DNA from: Fluviispira vulneris
GTDB lineage: Bacteria; Bdellovibrionota_B; Oligoflexia; Silvanigrellales; Silvanigrellaceae
Assembly (NCBI RefSeq): GCF_014281055.1
Contig: NZ_JACRSE010000001.1
Span: 496,001-560,000, forward strand
Reading direction: 5' to 3'
Length of the DNA: 64,000 nucleotides
Shown here: piece by piece, positions 27,822-35,867 of the stretch
Position numbering within the stretch: position 1 is the stretch's first letter
How the letters are laid out: the number at the start of each line of letters is the position of its first letter
Notes under the pieces: model-generated
Database searches by the model: none
Told to the model about the DNA's origin: nothing
The model's input: only the letters and a program-made list of their open reading frames with translations
Made by a program: the position numbers and the translations under genes

Positions 27822-27882
27822 GTGAAGATTACCTGAAAAATCCCGATAGGAATTAGAAAAGTGAAACTTTTAGGGAGTTGAA

Positions 27883-28896
27883 GTGGTAAATATCGGCAGA
27901 CCCATGTTTCAAGTGGGTAGCAACATTTTTGAACTGATTGAATTCACTGCGACGAAGACAGGTGTTCCTGGTGCTTCTGACCGCAAAACCCCGATATTAT
28001 ATGGAGTCAATGTTGCTAAAGTGAGAGAAGTTATCAGGCTTCCCACTATTGTACCCTGCTTAACCAATGCGCCAGAAGTTCTAGGAGTCTTTAATCTCAG
28101 AGGACTGCCTATCCCCGCAATCCATCTGGCAAAAGCTTTAGGTTATGATGAAGAACCCGTGACACCTACAAGTCAAGTCATAGTGACAGAGTTTTCAAGC
28201 CGCCGTGCGGGTTTCGTTGTTGCAGGTACTCGAAGGATTCGGCGGGTGAGCTGGGATAAAGTTTTACCTCCGTCAAGCGATGCGTTTAATACAATCACAG
28301 GAATGATGCTGATCGAAAATCAAGATTTTATTTTTATTCTCGATTTTGAACGCATTCTTTTAGACATAGAAGGACGCAGCACAGGCCAAGGATCTTCTGG
28401 TTACAGTGCAAACGAAGGAATGATCCAACCTGCAGGAGGAGGAGCACAAGCTCCACCCGCTCAGCAAGGAGGAGCACCGGCAGGGAAAGGAACAAAACCA
28501 CTTATCCTGGTTGTCGATGACTCGCCTACCGCTCGGCGTGCGATTTGTGATATGCTGCGGGGTATGCAGCTTGATATAATAGAATATACAAATGGTGAAA
28601 GTGCTTGGAAAGACTTGCTGAACGCTGAAGAAGGCTCAGATCTGAGTAAAGTGCAACTCATTGTCAGTGATGTGGAAATGCCAAAACTAGATGGTTATTC
28701 TCTAGTAAAACGTATCCGCGGCAACGAAAAACTGAAGAAAATGCCAATTATTCTTCACTCCAGTTTAACAGGAGATGTTAACCGCGATCGTGCTAAGCAA
28801 GCAGGAGCAGATGCTTATGTTGGTAAACTGAATCGCAAAGAAATTGTGGAAGCCCTCAAAGCAGCACTCCCACCCACTTGGACTGGCGCAGCATGA
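27883..28896 (+). CDS. cheV: CheV-type chemotaxis coupling protein (CheW domain plus receiver)
   Basis: The 337-aa protein has a CheW-like domain (about 10-165; GVNVAKVREVIRLP and GVFNLRGLPIPAIHL), a Gly/Ala/Pro/Gln-rich linker (165-205) and a receiver domain with the full acceptor set: Asp212-Asp213 in VVDDSPTARR, Asp263 in SDVEMPKLDGY and Lys315 in VGKL. CheV couples chemoreceptors to CheA and tunes the coupling by phosphorylation. Start is GTG at 27883 with AGGGAG before it. The 3' end overlaps the next cNMP-fold gene by ATGA, indicating translational coupling. No cheA, cheY or receptor gene is adjacent. Confidence 0.94.
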   Translation: MVNIGRPMFQVGSNIFELIEFTATKTGVPGASDRKTPILYGVNVAKVREVIRLPTIVPCLTNAPEVLGVFNLRGLPIPAIHLAKALGYDEEPVTPTSQVIVTEFSSRRAGFVVAGTRRIRRVSWDKVLPPSSDAFNTITGMMLIENQDFIFILDFERILLDIEGRSTGQGSSGYSANEGMIQPAGGGAQAPPAQQGGAPAGKGTKPLILVVDDSPTARRAICDMLRGMQLDIIEYTNGESAWKDLLNAEEGSDLSKVQLIVSDVEMPKLDGYSLVKRIRGNEKLKKMPIILHSSLTGDVNRDRAKQAGADAYVGKLNRKEIVEALKAALPPTWTGAA

Positions 28897-29852
28897 AACC
28901 AGATACCTTAACCTTTGCCCCTCAACAAATTATATTTAATGAAGGTGAAGAGAGTAATGGTATTTATCTAATTCAAGAAGGTGTTGTTGAAATCTTTCGT
29001 GTGCGTGAAGGAACAGAAGTTAATCTGGGTACCTTAAAACAAAACGATGTTTTAGGCACACTCACTGTTTTGTCAAAAGAACCCAGAACAGCATCGGCAC
29101 GCGCGACAGCAAAATGCACAGTCCTTTTTTTTCAAAGCCAAGGTCTTAAAGAATCTTTTAAGGAAATTCCTCTCTGGAGCCAAGCTGTTATAAAAGATGC
29201 CATTGGGCGAGTTAAACATGTCAATGAATTACTCATAGAAGCAAAATTAAATGAAAAGAAACTTTTGCGCACCGTAGGTTCTTCTCATCACCATTCTGCA
29301 CAACTTGCTTATTTATTAGCATCTTTAGTGCGCAAAGGCGCTATTTTAAATGATACTCAGGTTTCTATTTACCCAACGAAAGATTTTATAACCTGTGCAG
29401 AATTAATTCTAATGAAAAAGTATTCATATTTGGAACAAATATTTAAAGCATTTAATGAATGTGGTTTGATAAAAGAAATGGATGATAAAAAATATGGCAA
29501 GATATTGATGAAACCAAACCCTGGTTTAATGGAAGAATTTGCAGCATTTTCACTTAATATTGCAAAAAAAGGATCGCTTACATTTCTCTCACAAAAATTT
29601 TATCCTTGGATGAGTGCTGTTGCAAGAATCAGCAAAAAAAATAACAATCAAGAAAATTTTAAACGCTCTGATTTAGCGCTATTATTACAAACAGAACTTG
29701 GACGTGAAGATGGTGAATTTATCGTTTCAGAGTTAATACAGCATGGAATATTAAGCGAAAAAGACAATAATGTGAATTTTTCGACCAATAAATTACAAAA
29801 AACAGTTGTTTTCGAAAGCCTTTCAAGGATTTTAAAAGATATTACGCTTTAG
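28893..29852 (+). CDS. Cyclic-nucleotide-binding-fold protein, second of the paralogous pair flanking cheV
   Basis: The 319-aa product is co-linear with the protein at 26769: a cNMP fold (APQQIIFNEGEESNGIYLIQ, then NDVLGTLTVLSKEPRTASAR), a matching HHHSAQLAYLLASLVRKG helix, YLEQIFKAFNECGLIKEMDD and a C-terminal GREDGEFIVSELIQHGIL. The cassette keeps Arg in PRTAS but has Thr where the ribose-binding Glu is expected. It has no DNA-binding HTH like CRP. The start ATG overlaps the cheV stop (28893-28896), and lacks its own clear ribosome site, so it depends on cheV translation. An in-frame TTG at 28878 lies inside cheV. Likely a stoichiometric partner of CheV. Confidence 0.86.
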   Translation: MKPDTLTFAPQQIIFNEGEESNGIYLIQEGVVEIFRVREGTEVNLGTLKQNDVLGTLTVLSKEPRTASARATAKCTVLFFQSQGLKESFKEIPLWSQAVIKDAIGRVKHVNELLIEAKLNEKKLLRTVGSSHHHSAQLAYLLASLVRKGAILNDTQVSIYPTKDFITCAELILMKKYSYLEQIFKAFNECGLIKEMDDKKYGKILMKPNPGLMEEFAAFSLNIAKKGSLTFLSQKFYPWMSAVARISKKNNNQENFKRSDLALLLQTELGREDGEFIVSELIQHGILSEKDNNVNFSTNKLQKTVVFESLSRILKDITL

Positions 29853-29912
29853 TTTTGTGATTTTTTCAATTCTATCTCACTTGCTTTTTTATAATTAAAT
29901 ATTTAGATTAAC

Positions 29913-29936
29913 TTCTCAAAAAATAATTTTTGAGAA
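29913..29936. promoter_or_regulatory. Perfect 10-bp palindromic hairpin upstream of the trypsin-like gene
   Basis: TTCTCAAAAA (29913-29922) and TTTTTGAGAA (29927-29936) are exact inverted repeats around ATAA. It lies 37 bases before the start of the protease gene and 60 bases after the cNMP-fold gene. No T-run follows on the + strand, so an operator or weak terminator are both possible; the mechanism is not shown. Confidence 0.35.
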
Positions 29937-29973
29937 ATTGATCAACTCTCATTTATATAATATAAGGTAACAC

Positions 29974-31026
29974 ATGAAACATCATATTAAATTAATTACG
30001 TTTGCTTCAATTGTTTCTGTTTCTCTTGTTGGATGTGGAGAAATATTGTATAAATTACGCACTGAAAAAAAATGTGATCCAAATAATATTGAAAAAGGCA
30101 TATACGCTGGATGTGAAATAACTGCAGAAGTCGAGAATAAACTACCCGAAATATCATCAAGTGTTTTAATTAGAACGAGTTATCAAGAAACTGAACGTGC
30201 TAGCATATGTACAGGTAATTTTATTGCAGAAAATATAATTTTAACGGCAGGCCATTGCCTTATAAAGAAAAACGAAGAAAATGAAATTTTAAAAGTAGTA
30301 CAAATAGCGATCGACAATAAAAAAACAGTGCATACCCATTATATGGCAAAACAGATAGATGACCCTGTTTATATTGTTCATCCGCATTATAGTGCCAATG
30401 CTAAATACGTCAAAGAAACAAAAAACAAAAATAATTCAAAACCATTTGATATAAGTGATTTTGCAGATCTTGCACTTATTTATTCGACTTACAGTGCCAC
30501 TGAATTAAATGCAAAAATAATTTCACTAAGTGAATCCACAAAAGCCAATGAAAGAGTGTATTTCGTAGGATACGGTCAATTGACCGATACAGATGATGAT
30601 TCAAAAATTAAAGAAAAAAAATGGGGCACAGCTTATACGACTCAAATCTACAATTTGGATATAAATAAAAAACGATTCCGAGATAAAAATAATAAATTTT
30701 GGGATATCATTGATTACTGGAACAAACATTTGTCTAAATATATCTCTGGGCAATATAAAACAAAATCACCTGCTGAAAGTTTTCTTTTTACCAACGGTTA
30801 TAAAAATGAAGAAGGAATTTGCAGTGGTGACTCAGGGGGAGTTATTTTTATCAAACGAAACAATGAATTTTTAGGTGCAGGAGTTGTGCATGCTTCTTCT
30901 GGAGAATGTTCTGAGAAAGTAAGTTTGAATATGAGAATTGGTGCTTATAAAGATTGGATTTCGAGTGAAAGCAAAGAATTAGAAAGAATACATCGAACAG
31001 AACAAAGAATCCAATTTGTTCCTTAA
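29974..31026 (+). CDS. Trypsin-like (S1) serine protease, lipoprotein
   Basis: The 350-aa protein has a signal peptide with lipobox SLVGC (Cys21), so it should be lipid-anchored. A complete S1 triad is visible: TAGHC (His93), DFADLALI (Asp165) and GICSGDSGG (Ser287), with Cys pairs at 79/95 and further positions that suggest disulfides. About 60 residues between the Asp and Ser blocks (about 205-265) are charged and longer than in trypsin. It likely cleaves extracellular or surface proteins. AAGGT lies five bases before the ATG at 29974. The 3' end overlaps convergent pstB by four bases. Confidence 0.92.
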   Translation: MKHHIKLITFASIVSVSLVGCGEILYKLRTEKKCDPNNIEKGIYAGCEITAEVENKLPEISSSVLIRTSYQETERASICTGNFIAENIILTAGHCLIKKNEENEILKVVQIAIDNKKTVHTHYMAKQIDDPVYIVHPHYSANAKYVKETKNKNNSKPFDISDFADLALIYSTYSATELNAKIISLSESTKANERVYFVGYGQLTDTDDDSKIKEKKWGTAYTTQIYNLDINKKRFRDKNNKFWDIIDYWNKHLSKYISGQYKTKSPAESFLFTNGYKNEEGICSGDSGGVIFIKRNNEFLGAGVVHASSGECSEKVSLNMRIGAYKDWISSESKELERIHRTEQRIQFVP

Positions 31027-31883
31027 CCAAATTTACCATGCACATAATCCAAAGATTTTTTATCTTTTGGATTAGAAAAAAATGTTTTGGTATCTGAAGC
31101 TTCTACAATTTCCCCACCAATCATGAAGACAGTGTCATCACTTGAACGCATAGCTTGCTGCATATTGTGTGTGACCATAACGATGGTAAAATCTTTTTTG
31201 AGTTCTGCTAGCAGCTGTTCAATCTTTTGTGTCGAAATAGGATCGAGTGCTGAACAAGGTTCATCGAGTAAAAGAATATCGGGTTTAACTGCTATGGTAC
31301 GTGCAATACACAAACGCTGCTGTTGACCACCGGAAAGTCCAAGTCCAGAAGTATGTAAGTGATCTTTTACTTCATCCCATAAAGCCGCTGCTCGCAATGC
31401 CCATTCTACTCTTTTTGCAAGATCTTTTTTATTTAATTTCTCGTGCATTTTAACTGCAAAAGAAATATTTTCAAAAATAGTCATTGGAAATGGAGTTGGT
31501 TTTTGAAAGACCATGCCCACTTTAGTTCTCAGTTCAATGAGATCGACTTTTGGATCAAGTATATTTTTACCGTTGATAAGAATTGTTCCATAAGCTTTTT
31601 GCTCAGGATAAAGGCTATAAATACGATTAATTGTTCTCAATAAAGTGGATTTACCAGAACCAGATGGACCAATCAGAGCAGTAATTTTATTTTTCTTAAA
31701 AGCGATATTTATATTTTTTAAACGGTGTTTGTTACCATAATAAAAGTTAACATCTTGAAGTGAAATATGAGCACTGTCGCGCAATACGACAATATTGTCT
31801 AAGTCAGAAGGTGAATTTGTCAGAGCTGAACTTGCTTGCCCTGCAAATTCTAATTGTTTCGACTTTCGAGAAAAAATACTCAT
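31023..31883 (-). CDS. pstB: Phosphate ABC transporter ATP-binding protein PstB
   Basis: The 286-aa ATPase has Walker [10 protein letters not shown], signature LSGGQQQR, Walker [13 protein letters not shown] and the phosphate-type block [20 protein letters not shown]. It drives high-affinity phosphate uptake with PstSCA. The ATG at 31883 overlaps the pstA stop (ATGA) and has GGGGGA before it; upstream in-frame residues to 31985 lie inside pstA and are not used. About 40 residues precede the ATPase core. phoU does not follow; the next gene downstream is the convergent protease. Confidence 0.96.
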   Translation of the reverse strand: MSIFSRKSKQLEFAGQASSALTNSPSDLDNIVVLRDSAHISLQDVNFYYGNKHRLKNINIAFKKNKITALIGPSGSGKSTLLRTINRIYSLYPEQKAYGTILINGKNILDPKVDLIELRTKVGMVFQKPTPFPMTIFENISFAVKMHEKLNKKDLAKRVEWALRAAALWDEVKDHLHTSGLGLSGGQQQRLCIARTIAVKPDILLLDEPCSALDPISTQKIEQLLAELKKDFTIVMVTHNMQQAMRSSDDTVFMIGGEIVEASDTKTFFSNPKDKKSLDYVHGKFG

Positions 31884-32728
31884 GAACGATTTCCCCCAGG
31901 TTTTGCAAAATAGCGAGTTAAGATATTTAAAAATAAAACTAAGACAGTAATCAGGAGCGCTCCCCCCCATGCGAGCTCTTGCCAATTACCATATGGACTC
32001 ATGGCAAATTGATAAATTGTCACAGGTAAGTTTGCGATGGGTTGAACGAGACTCGTGCTCCAGAACTGGTTGTTTAAGGATGTGAAAAGCAGAGGTGCCG
32101 TTTCTCCAGAAATACGTGCGACAGCTAGCAATATCCCTGTTAAAATTCCTTGTTTTGACGCCTTCCAAGCAATGTGGATAATGACACGCCATTTTGGTAG
32201 GCCAAGGGCAATCGCAGCTTCACGCAGTTCATTGGGTACGAGATTGAGCATATCTTCAGTGCTGCGGGTAATAATAGGACATGCAATCATAGCTAGGGAA
32301 ATAGCCCCTGCTAGTGCTGAATAATTACCCATCGGATGCACAAAAACAGTATAAACAAATAATCCTACGATAATGGATGGAGCACTTAACCAAACATCAT
32401 TCACAAAACGAATTGTCGAAGCAATTTTTTTACCACGCACATACTCGGATAAATAGGTTGCCGCAAAAATACCAACAGGAGTTGCAACTACCACAGCTAA
32501 AACTGTGATCATAAAGCTGCCTACAATGGCATTGCGCAATCCCCCTCTTGTGTGTTCCGGTGGAGGGGTATCTACCACAAAGAAATTCCAATTTAGTGCG
32601 GGTAATCCTTTTATCAATAAAGCATAGAAGATAGAACTTAATATCGTAATGCCAAACAGCACTGCTAGGATACATAAAATACTAAAAGTATTATTTTTTG
32701 TTTTTCTTAAAATCAGAATTCTTTTCAT
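31880..32728 (-). CDS. pstA: Phosphate ABC transporter permease PstA
   Basis: A 282-aa inner-membrane permease with about six helices; [20 protein letters not shown] and the EAA-loop segment [20 protein letters not shown] are typical of PstA. It forms the channel together with PstC. AGGAG lies seven bases before the ATG at 32728 and overlaps the end of pstC, whose stop is two bases upstream; the stop overlaps the pstB start. The gene order pstS-pstC-pstA-pstB is the standard one. Confidence 0.96.
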   Translation of the reverse strand: MKRILILRKTKNNTFSILCILAVLFGITILSSIFYALLIKGLPALNWNFFVVDTPPPEHTRGGLRNAIVGSFMITVLAVVVATPVGIFAATYLSEYVRGKKIASTIRFVNDVWLSAPSIIVGLFVYTVFVHPMGNYSALAGAISLAMIACPIITRSTEDMLNLVPNELREAAIALGLPKWRVIIHIAWKASKQGILTGILLAVARISGETAPLLFTSLNNQFWSTSLVQPIANLPVTIYQFAMSPYGNWQELAWGGALLITVLVLFLNILTRYFAKPGGNRS

Positions 32729-32730
32729 AT

Positions 32731-33648
32731 TTACGCTCCTGCACTTTTTTTATTGATTTTTAACAAAAAAAGTCTCGCAAAACCTAAGATTAGGCAAGAT
32801 AATATAAAAAGAATAACACCAAGTTCAAGCAGAGATGCAGGATACAAACGACCCGTTGCTTCATTAAATTCATTGGCAATAGAAGCTGAGATTGTTGTGC
32901 CTGGCATAAATAAAGAAGCTGTTAATTGCTTTGCATTACCAATAACAAAAGTAACAGCCATCGTTTCGCCGAGTGCTCTGCCAAGGCCGAGCATTAGACT
33001 CCCAATCATTCCTTTGCGCACATATGGGAAAATAACTTTCCGCACAACTTCAAAGCGGGTTGCACCAATGCCATAGGCTGCTTCTTTCAAAACAGGAGGT
33101 ACTGAACGAAACATTTCAATAAGAGTAGAAGAAATATATGGGATGATCATAATGGCAAGGATAAGACCCGCTGTAAAAATACCTATTCCAAGCGGTGGTC
33201 CTCCAAACAGAATGTTAAGATATGGAATATCTTGAACAAAATCAATCACTTGAGGTTGAATGTGATTGGCTAAAAAAGGTGCTAAAACTAAAAGGCCCCA
33301 CATTCCATAAATAATGCTTGGGATACCAGCCATGAGATCAATCAGCGTTCTCACTATCTTCGCAATTTTCCCTTTGGAAATTTCCGAAATAAATACAGCG
33401 ATACCAATACTTAGAGGCACACCTATAAACATAGCAATGATAGAAGTCATGAGTGTGCCACTGATAGCACTGAGAGCTCCGAAATCTCCATTAACAGGGT
33501 CCCAAACATCACTGATTAGAAATTGAAAGCCAAAGGCATGTAAAGCAGGAGCACTTGCGACTATTAAAGACAAAAAAACACAAATTAACAACAAAAACGC
33601 GAGCCAGGAAAAAGCTTTTGTTAAGTTAGAGAAAACCAGATCGCCCAA
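32731..33648 (-). CDS. pstC: Phosphate ABC transporter permease PstC
   Basis: The 305-aa permease has six predicted helices, with DVWDPVNGDFGALSAISGTL (the PstC W-x-P block) and the EAA segment VLKEAAYGIGATRFEVVRKV. It pairs with PstA in the inner membrane. TTG codons at 33654 and 33648 are both possible starts; GGAG lies one or two bases before the first but seven before the second, so I prefer 33648. It follows pstS after about 50 bases. Confidence 0.95.
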   Translation of the reverse strand: MGDLVFSNLTKAFSWLAFLLLICVFLSLIVASAPALHAFGFQFLISDVWDPVNGDFGALSAISGTLMTSIIAMFIGVPLSIGIAVFISEISKGKIAKIVRTLIDLMAGIPSIIYGMWGLLVLAPFLANHIQPQVIDFVQDIPYLNILFGGPPLGIGIFTAGLILAIMIIPYISSTLIEMFRSVPPVLKEAAYGIGATRFEVVRKVIFPYVRKGMIGSLMLGLGRALGETMAVTFVIGNAKQLTASLFMPGTTISASIANEFNEATGRLYPASLLELGVILFILSCLILGFARLFLLKINKKSAGA

Positions 33649-33699
33649 TTTCAATCTCCATTTTTATAACGCAAAAAGACAACAAGTTTTGAACTTGAA

Positions 33700-34818
33700 T
33701 TAAGTTCCTTGCTTTACCCAAATAGGTGATTTGTCTTTACTCGCTTTTATCTCTTCAGACCATTTTTTTTCAATAAATTTGTTAGTCTTTTCTGGAATTG
33801 GTATATAATCTAATAATTCTGCTGATTTCGATCCATGATGAAAGACATAATGAAAGAATTTTAAAACGTCTTTGCCCGTATCAACATTGTCTTGATATTT
33901 GTGAAGGAGTACAAATGTGGAAGCTGTGATAGGCCAAGAATGCTCACCTTTTTGATTGGCAAGCAAAATATACATCCCTGGGGTTGTTTCCCATTCAGCA
34001 TTGAGAGCCGCTGCTTGAAAAGATTTTTTAAAGGCTTCGCTTACTTTTGCAGGATTCTCGAGGTCATTTGCTTCAATCTGTGGCACAACATTTCCATGAG
34101 CATTCTTAAGTCGAACCCAAGCGAGTTTATTTTGCAATGCATAAGCATATTCAACATAGCCAATTGAGCCAGGAGCTCTTTTTACCATTGAGGTCACGCC
34201 TTCATTGCCTTTACCACCAAAACCAGTGACACCCGCAGGCCAAGAGACCGCTGTTCCTGTTCCTGCTTTCCACTCGCCTCCGCTTGCTTTATCAAGAAAA
34301 TACGTGAAGTTGAAAGTCGTACCAGATGCATCGGAGCGATACACTGCAGTAATAGCTTTACTAGGCAATTTTAGGCTGGGGTTGAGTTCCTGAATACGTT
34401 TATCATCCCATTTTTTAATTTTACCGCTGTAAATTTCTGCGAGCAATTTAGCATCAAGCACCAATTTCCCTTTTGTAATATTATCAATATTGACAACAGG
34501 AACTATGCCACCAATGACTGCAGGAAATTGCAATAAGTTTTTCTTTTCAAGTTCTTCATTTTTTAAAGGCATGTCCGATGCACCAAAATCGACGATTTTT
34601 GCTTCGATTTGTTTAAGACCAGCACCAGATCCTGTGGATTGATAATTGATTTTAATATTTGTTTCTTTGTTGTAATCGGATGACCATTTGTATAAAACTG
34701 GAGCAATAAAGGTTGAGCCGGCTCCTGTAACTAAATTTGTAGCATGTGCTAAGAATCCGCTCGAACAGGCAACGGACAAAGTAATTAAACGAGTTACATT
34801 AGAAAAAATAGGTCTCAT
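33700..34818 (-). CDS. pstS: Phosphate-binding periplasmic protein PstS
   Basis: The 372-aa protein has a signal peptide ending near AHA and the PstS ligand motifs: TGAGSTFIAPVLYKWSSDY, NYQSTGSGAGLKQI, VDFGASDMPL and RSDASGTTFNFT. It captures phosphate in the periplasm and hands it to PstCA. GAGGT lies about nine bases before the ATG at 34818. It is first in the pstSCAB operon, whose promoter lies in the 34819-35115 interval shared with the divergent Dph6-like gene. Confidence 0.96.
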   Translation of the reverse strand: MRPIFSNVTRLITLSVACSSGFLAHATNLVTGAGSTFIAPVLYKWSSDYNKETNIKINYQSTGSGAGLKQIEAKIVDFGASDMPLKNEELEKKNLLQFPAVIGGIVPVVNIDNITKGKLVLDAKLLAEIYSGKIKKWDDKRIQELNPSLKLPSKAITAVYRSDASGTTFNFTYFLDKASGGEWKAGTGTAVSWPAGVTGFGGKGNEGVTSMVKRAPGSIGYVEYAYALQNKLAWVRLKNAHGNVVPQIEANDLENPAKVSEAFKKSFQAAALNAEWETTPGMYILLANQKGEHSWPITASTFVLLHKYQDNVDTGKDVLKFFHYVFHHGSKSAELLDYIPIPEKTNKFIEKKWSEEIKASKDKSPIWVKQGT

Positions 34819-35115
34819 AAAAAATAAACCTCACAAAAAATGAATGAGCCTGTTAGAGAGTTTTAAACTCAAGCGCCTTACCTTTTAAGAGATAGTATAA
34901 ATTTATCGGAATTTATATTTGTTTGTTGTTAAAAGAATTTGGCTAAAATGTGCCAATTTATAAAATGTGAAACAAAAAAGACACATAAATGTCACAGAAA
35001 AAGTAGTAATTTTCAGCAAAATCTCAATGATTGTCAAAATTGAAATTTTTGCTATATTTAATTTGCTTTTTTCTATTTTTCTTTTTTCACTTTGTCTTTT
35101 AAAGGAAATGCCGTT
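34819..35115. other. AT-rich divergent intergenic region between pstS and the Dph6-like gene
   Basis: About 300 bases without a supported gene. They must hold the pst promoter on the minus strand and the promoter of the Dph6-like gene on the plus strand. A TATACT hexamer on the minus strand (34894-34899) is a possible pst -10 element. Nothing else is strong enough to call. Confidence 0.5.
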
Positions 35116-35778
35116 TTGGAACAAAAAAACCTTTTTTGTATGTGGTCTGGAGGCCATGACAGCTGTTTAGCACTCTATTATGCACAAAAAACAAATCATG
35201 TTAAATGTATAATTACACCCATTATGGAAACAAATGTTGGTTATCGATCACAAGGTTTGTCTCCACATATATTACGGGCGCAAGCTGATCTTCTCGGAAT
35301 ACCTTTGCTCATTTTTAATACATCTTTTCAAGAATTTGAAAGAAATTACGAAATGACAATAGCATCCTTAAAAAAACATAATATTGAAGGTGGATTTTAT
35401 AGTGAAATAACTCAAGAGGAGCGCAAACATATAAATGAAATTATCTGCGAGCGACAAAAAATGAAAAGTTTTTTCCCTTTGTGGCAAAAAAGTAAGGAAG
35501 CAGCTCTTTCTGAATTGCTTGAATTGGGTTTTAAAGCTAAAATCATTGCCATCAATGAAAAAAATTTAACGAGAGATTTCCTAGGAAAGAATATAGACAA
35601 AGATATAATTGAAGAGTTTCGCAATCGAAAAATAGATATTTGGGGTGAAAATGGGGAATTTCAAACAATTTTGCATGAGGCTCCTTTCTTTAAAGAAAAT
35701 CTTATATTAAAAGAAGGTGATATCAATTTACGCAACGGATATTGGGCTTTGGATATTTCTATAGTGAATGCAAATTAA
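35116..35778 (+). CDS. Dph6-related PP-loop ATPase (adenine nucleotide alpha hydrolase family)
   Basis: The 220-aa protein starts with the PP-loop motif CMWSGGHDSCLALY, a His-for-Lys variant of SGGKDS, then SPHILRAQADLLGIPLLIF, and the family-diagnostic DIWGENGEFQTILHEAPFF block near the end. Family members use ATP to activate a carboxylate for amidation; in eukaryotes Dph6 makes diphthamide, but bacteria lack that target, so the substrate is unknown. The frame opens at TTG 35092, but AAAGGA lies nine bases before TTG 35116, which also places the SGG motif at the usual N-terminal position. Confidence 0.88.
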   Translation: MEQKNLFCMWSGGHDSCLALYYAQKTNHVKCIITPIMETNVGYRSQGLSPHILRAQADLLGIPLLIFNTSFQEFERNYEMTIASLKKHNIEGGFYSEITQEERKHINEIICERQKMKSFFPLWQKSKEAALSELLELGFKAKIIAINEKNLTRDFLGKNIDKDIIEEFRNRKIDIWGENGEFQTILHEAPFFKENLILKEGDINLRNGYWALDISIVNAN

Positions 35779-35867
35779 TTTCTTGCATTTATTGCACGTA
35801 TTTTTCCAATGTCTTATAAAAATTAATAAATGTTTTAAAACAGGCAATTTTAATTGGAGTGCAAAAC

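Noticed and set aside
29956-29961. TATAAT hexamer before the trypsin-like gene
   Set aside because: Transcription starting about seven bases downstream would remove most of the ribosome site, and no good -35 is at 17 bases.
34980-34997. Pho-box-like 7-4-7 repeat (minus strand CTGTGAC ATTT ATGTGTC) upstream of pstS
   Set aside because: Only part of each repeat fits the Pho consensus and it lies about 80 bases beyond the likely -10, so chance cannot be excluded.
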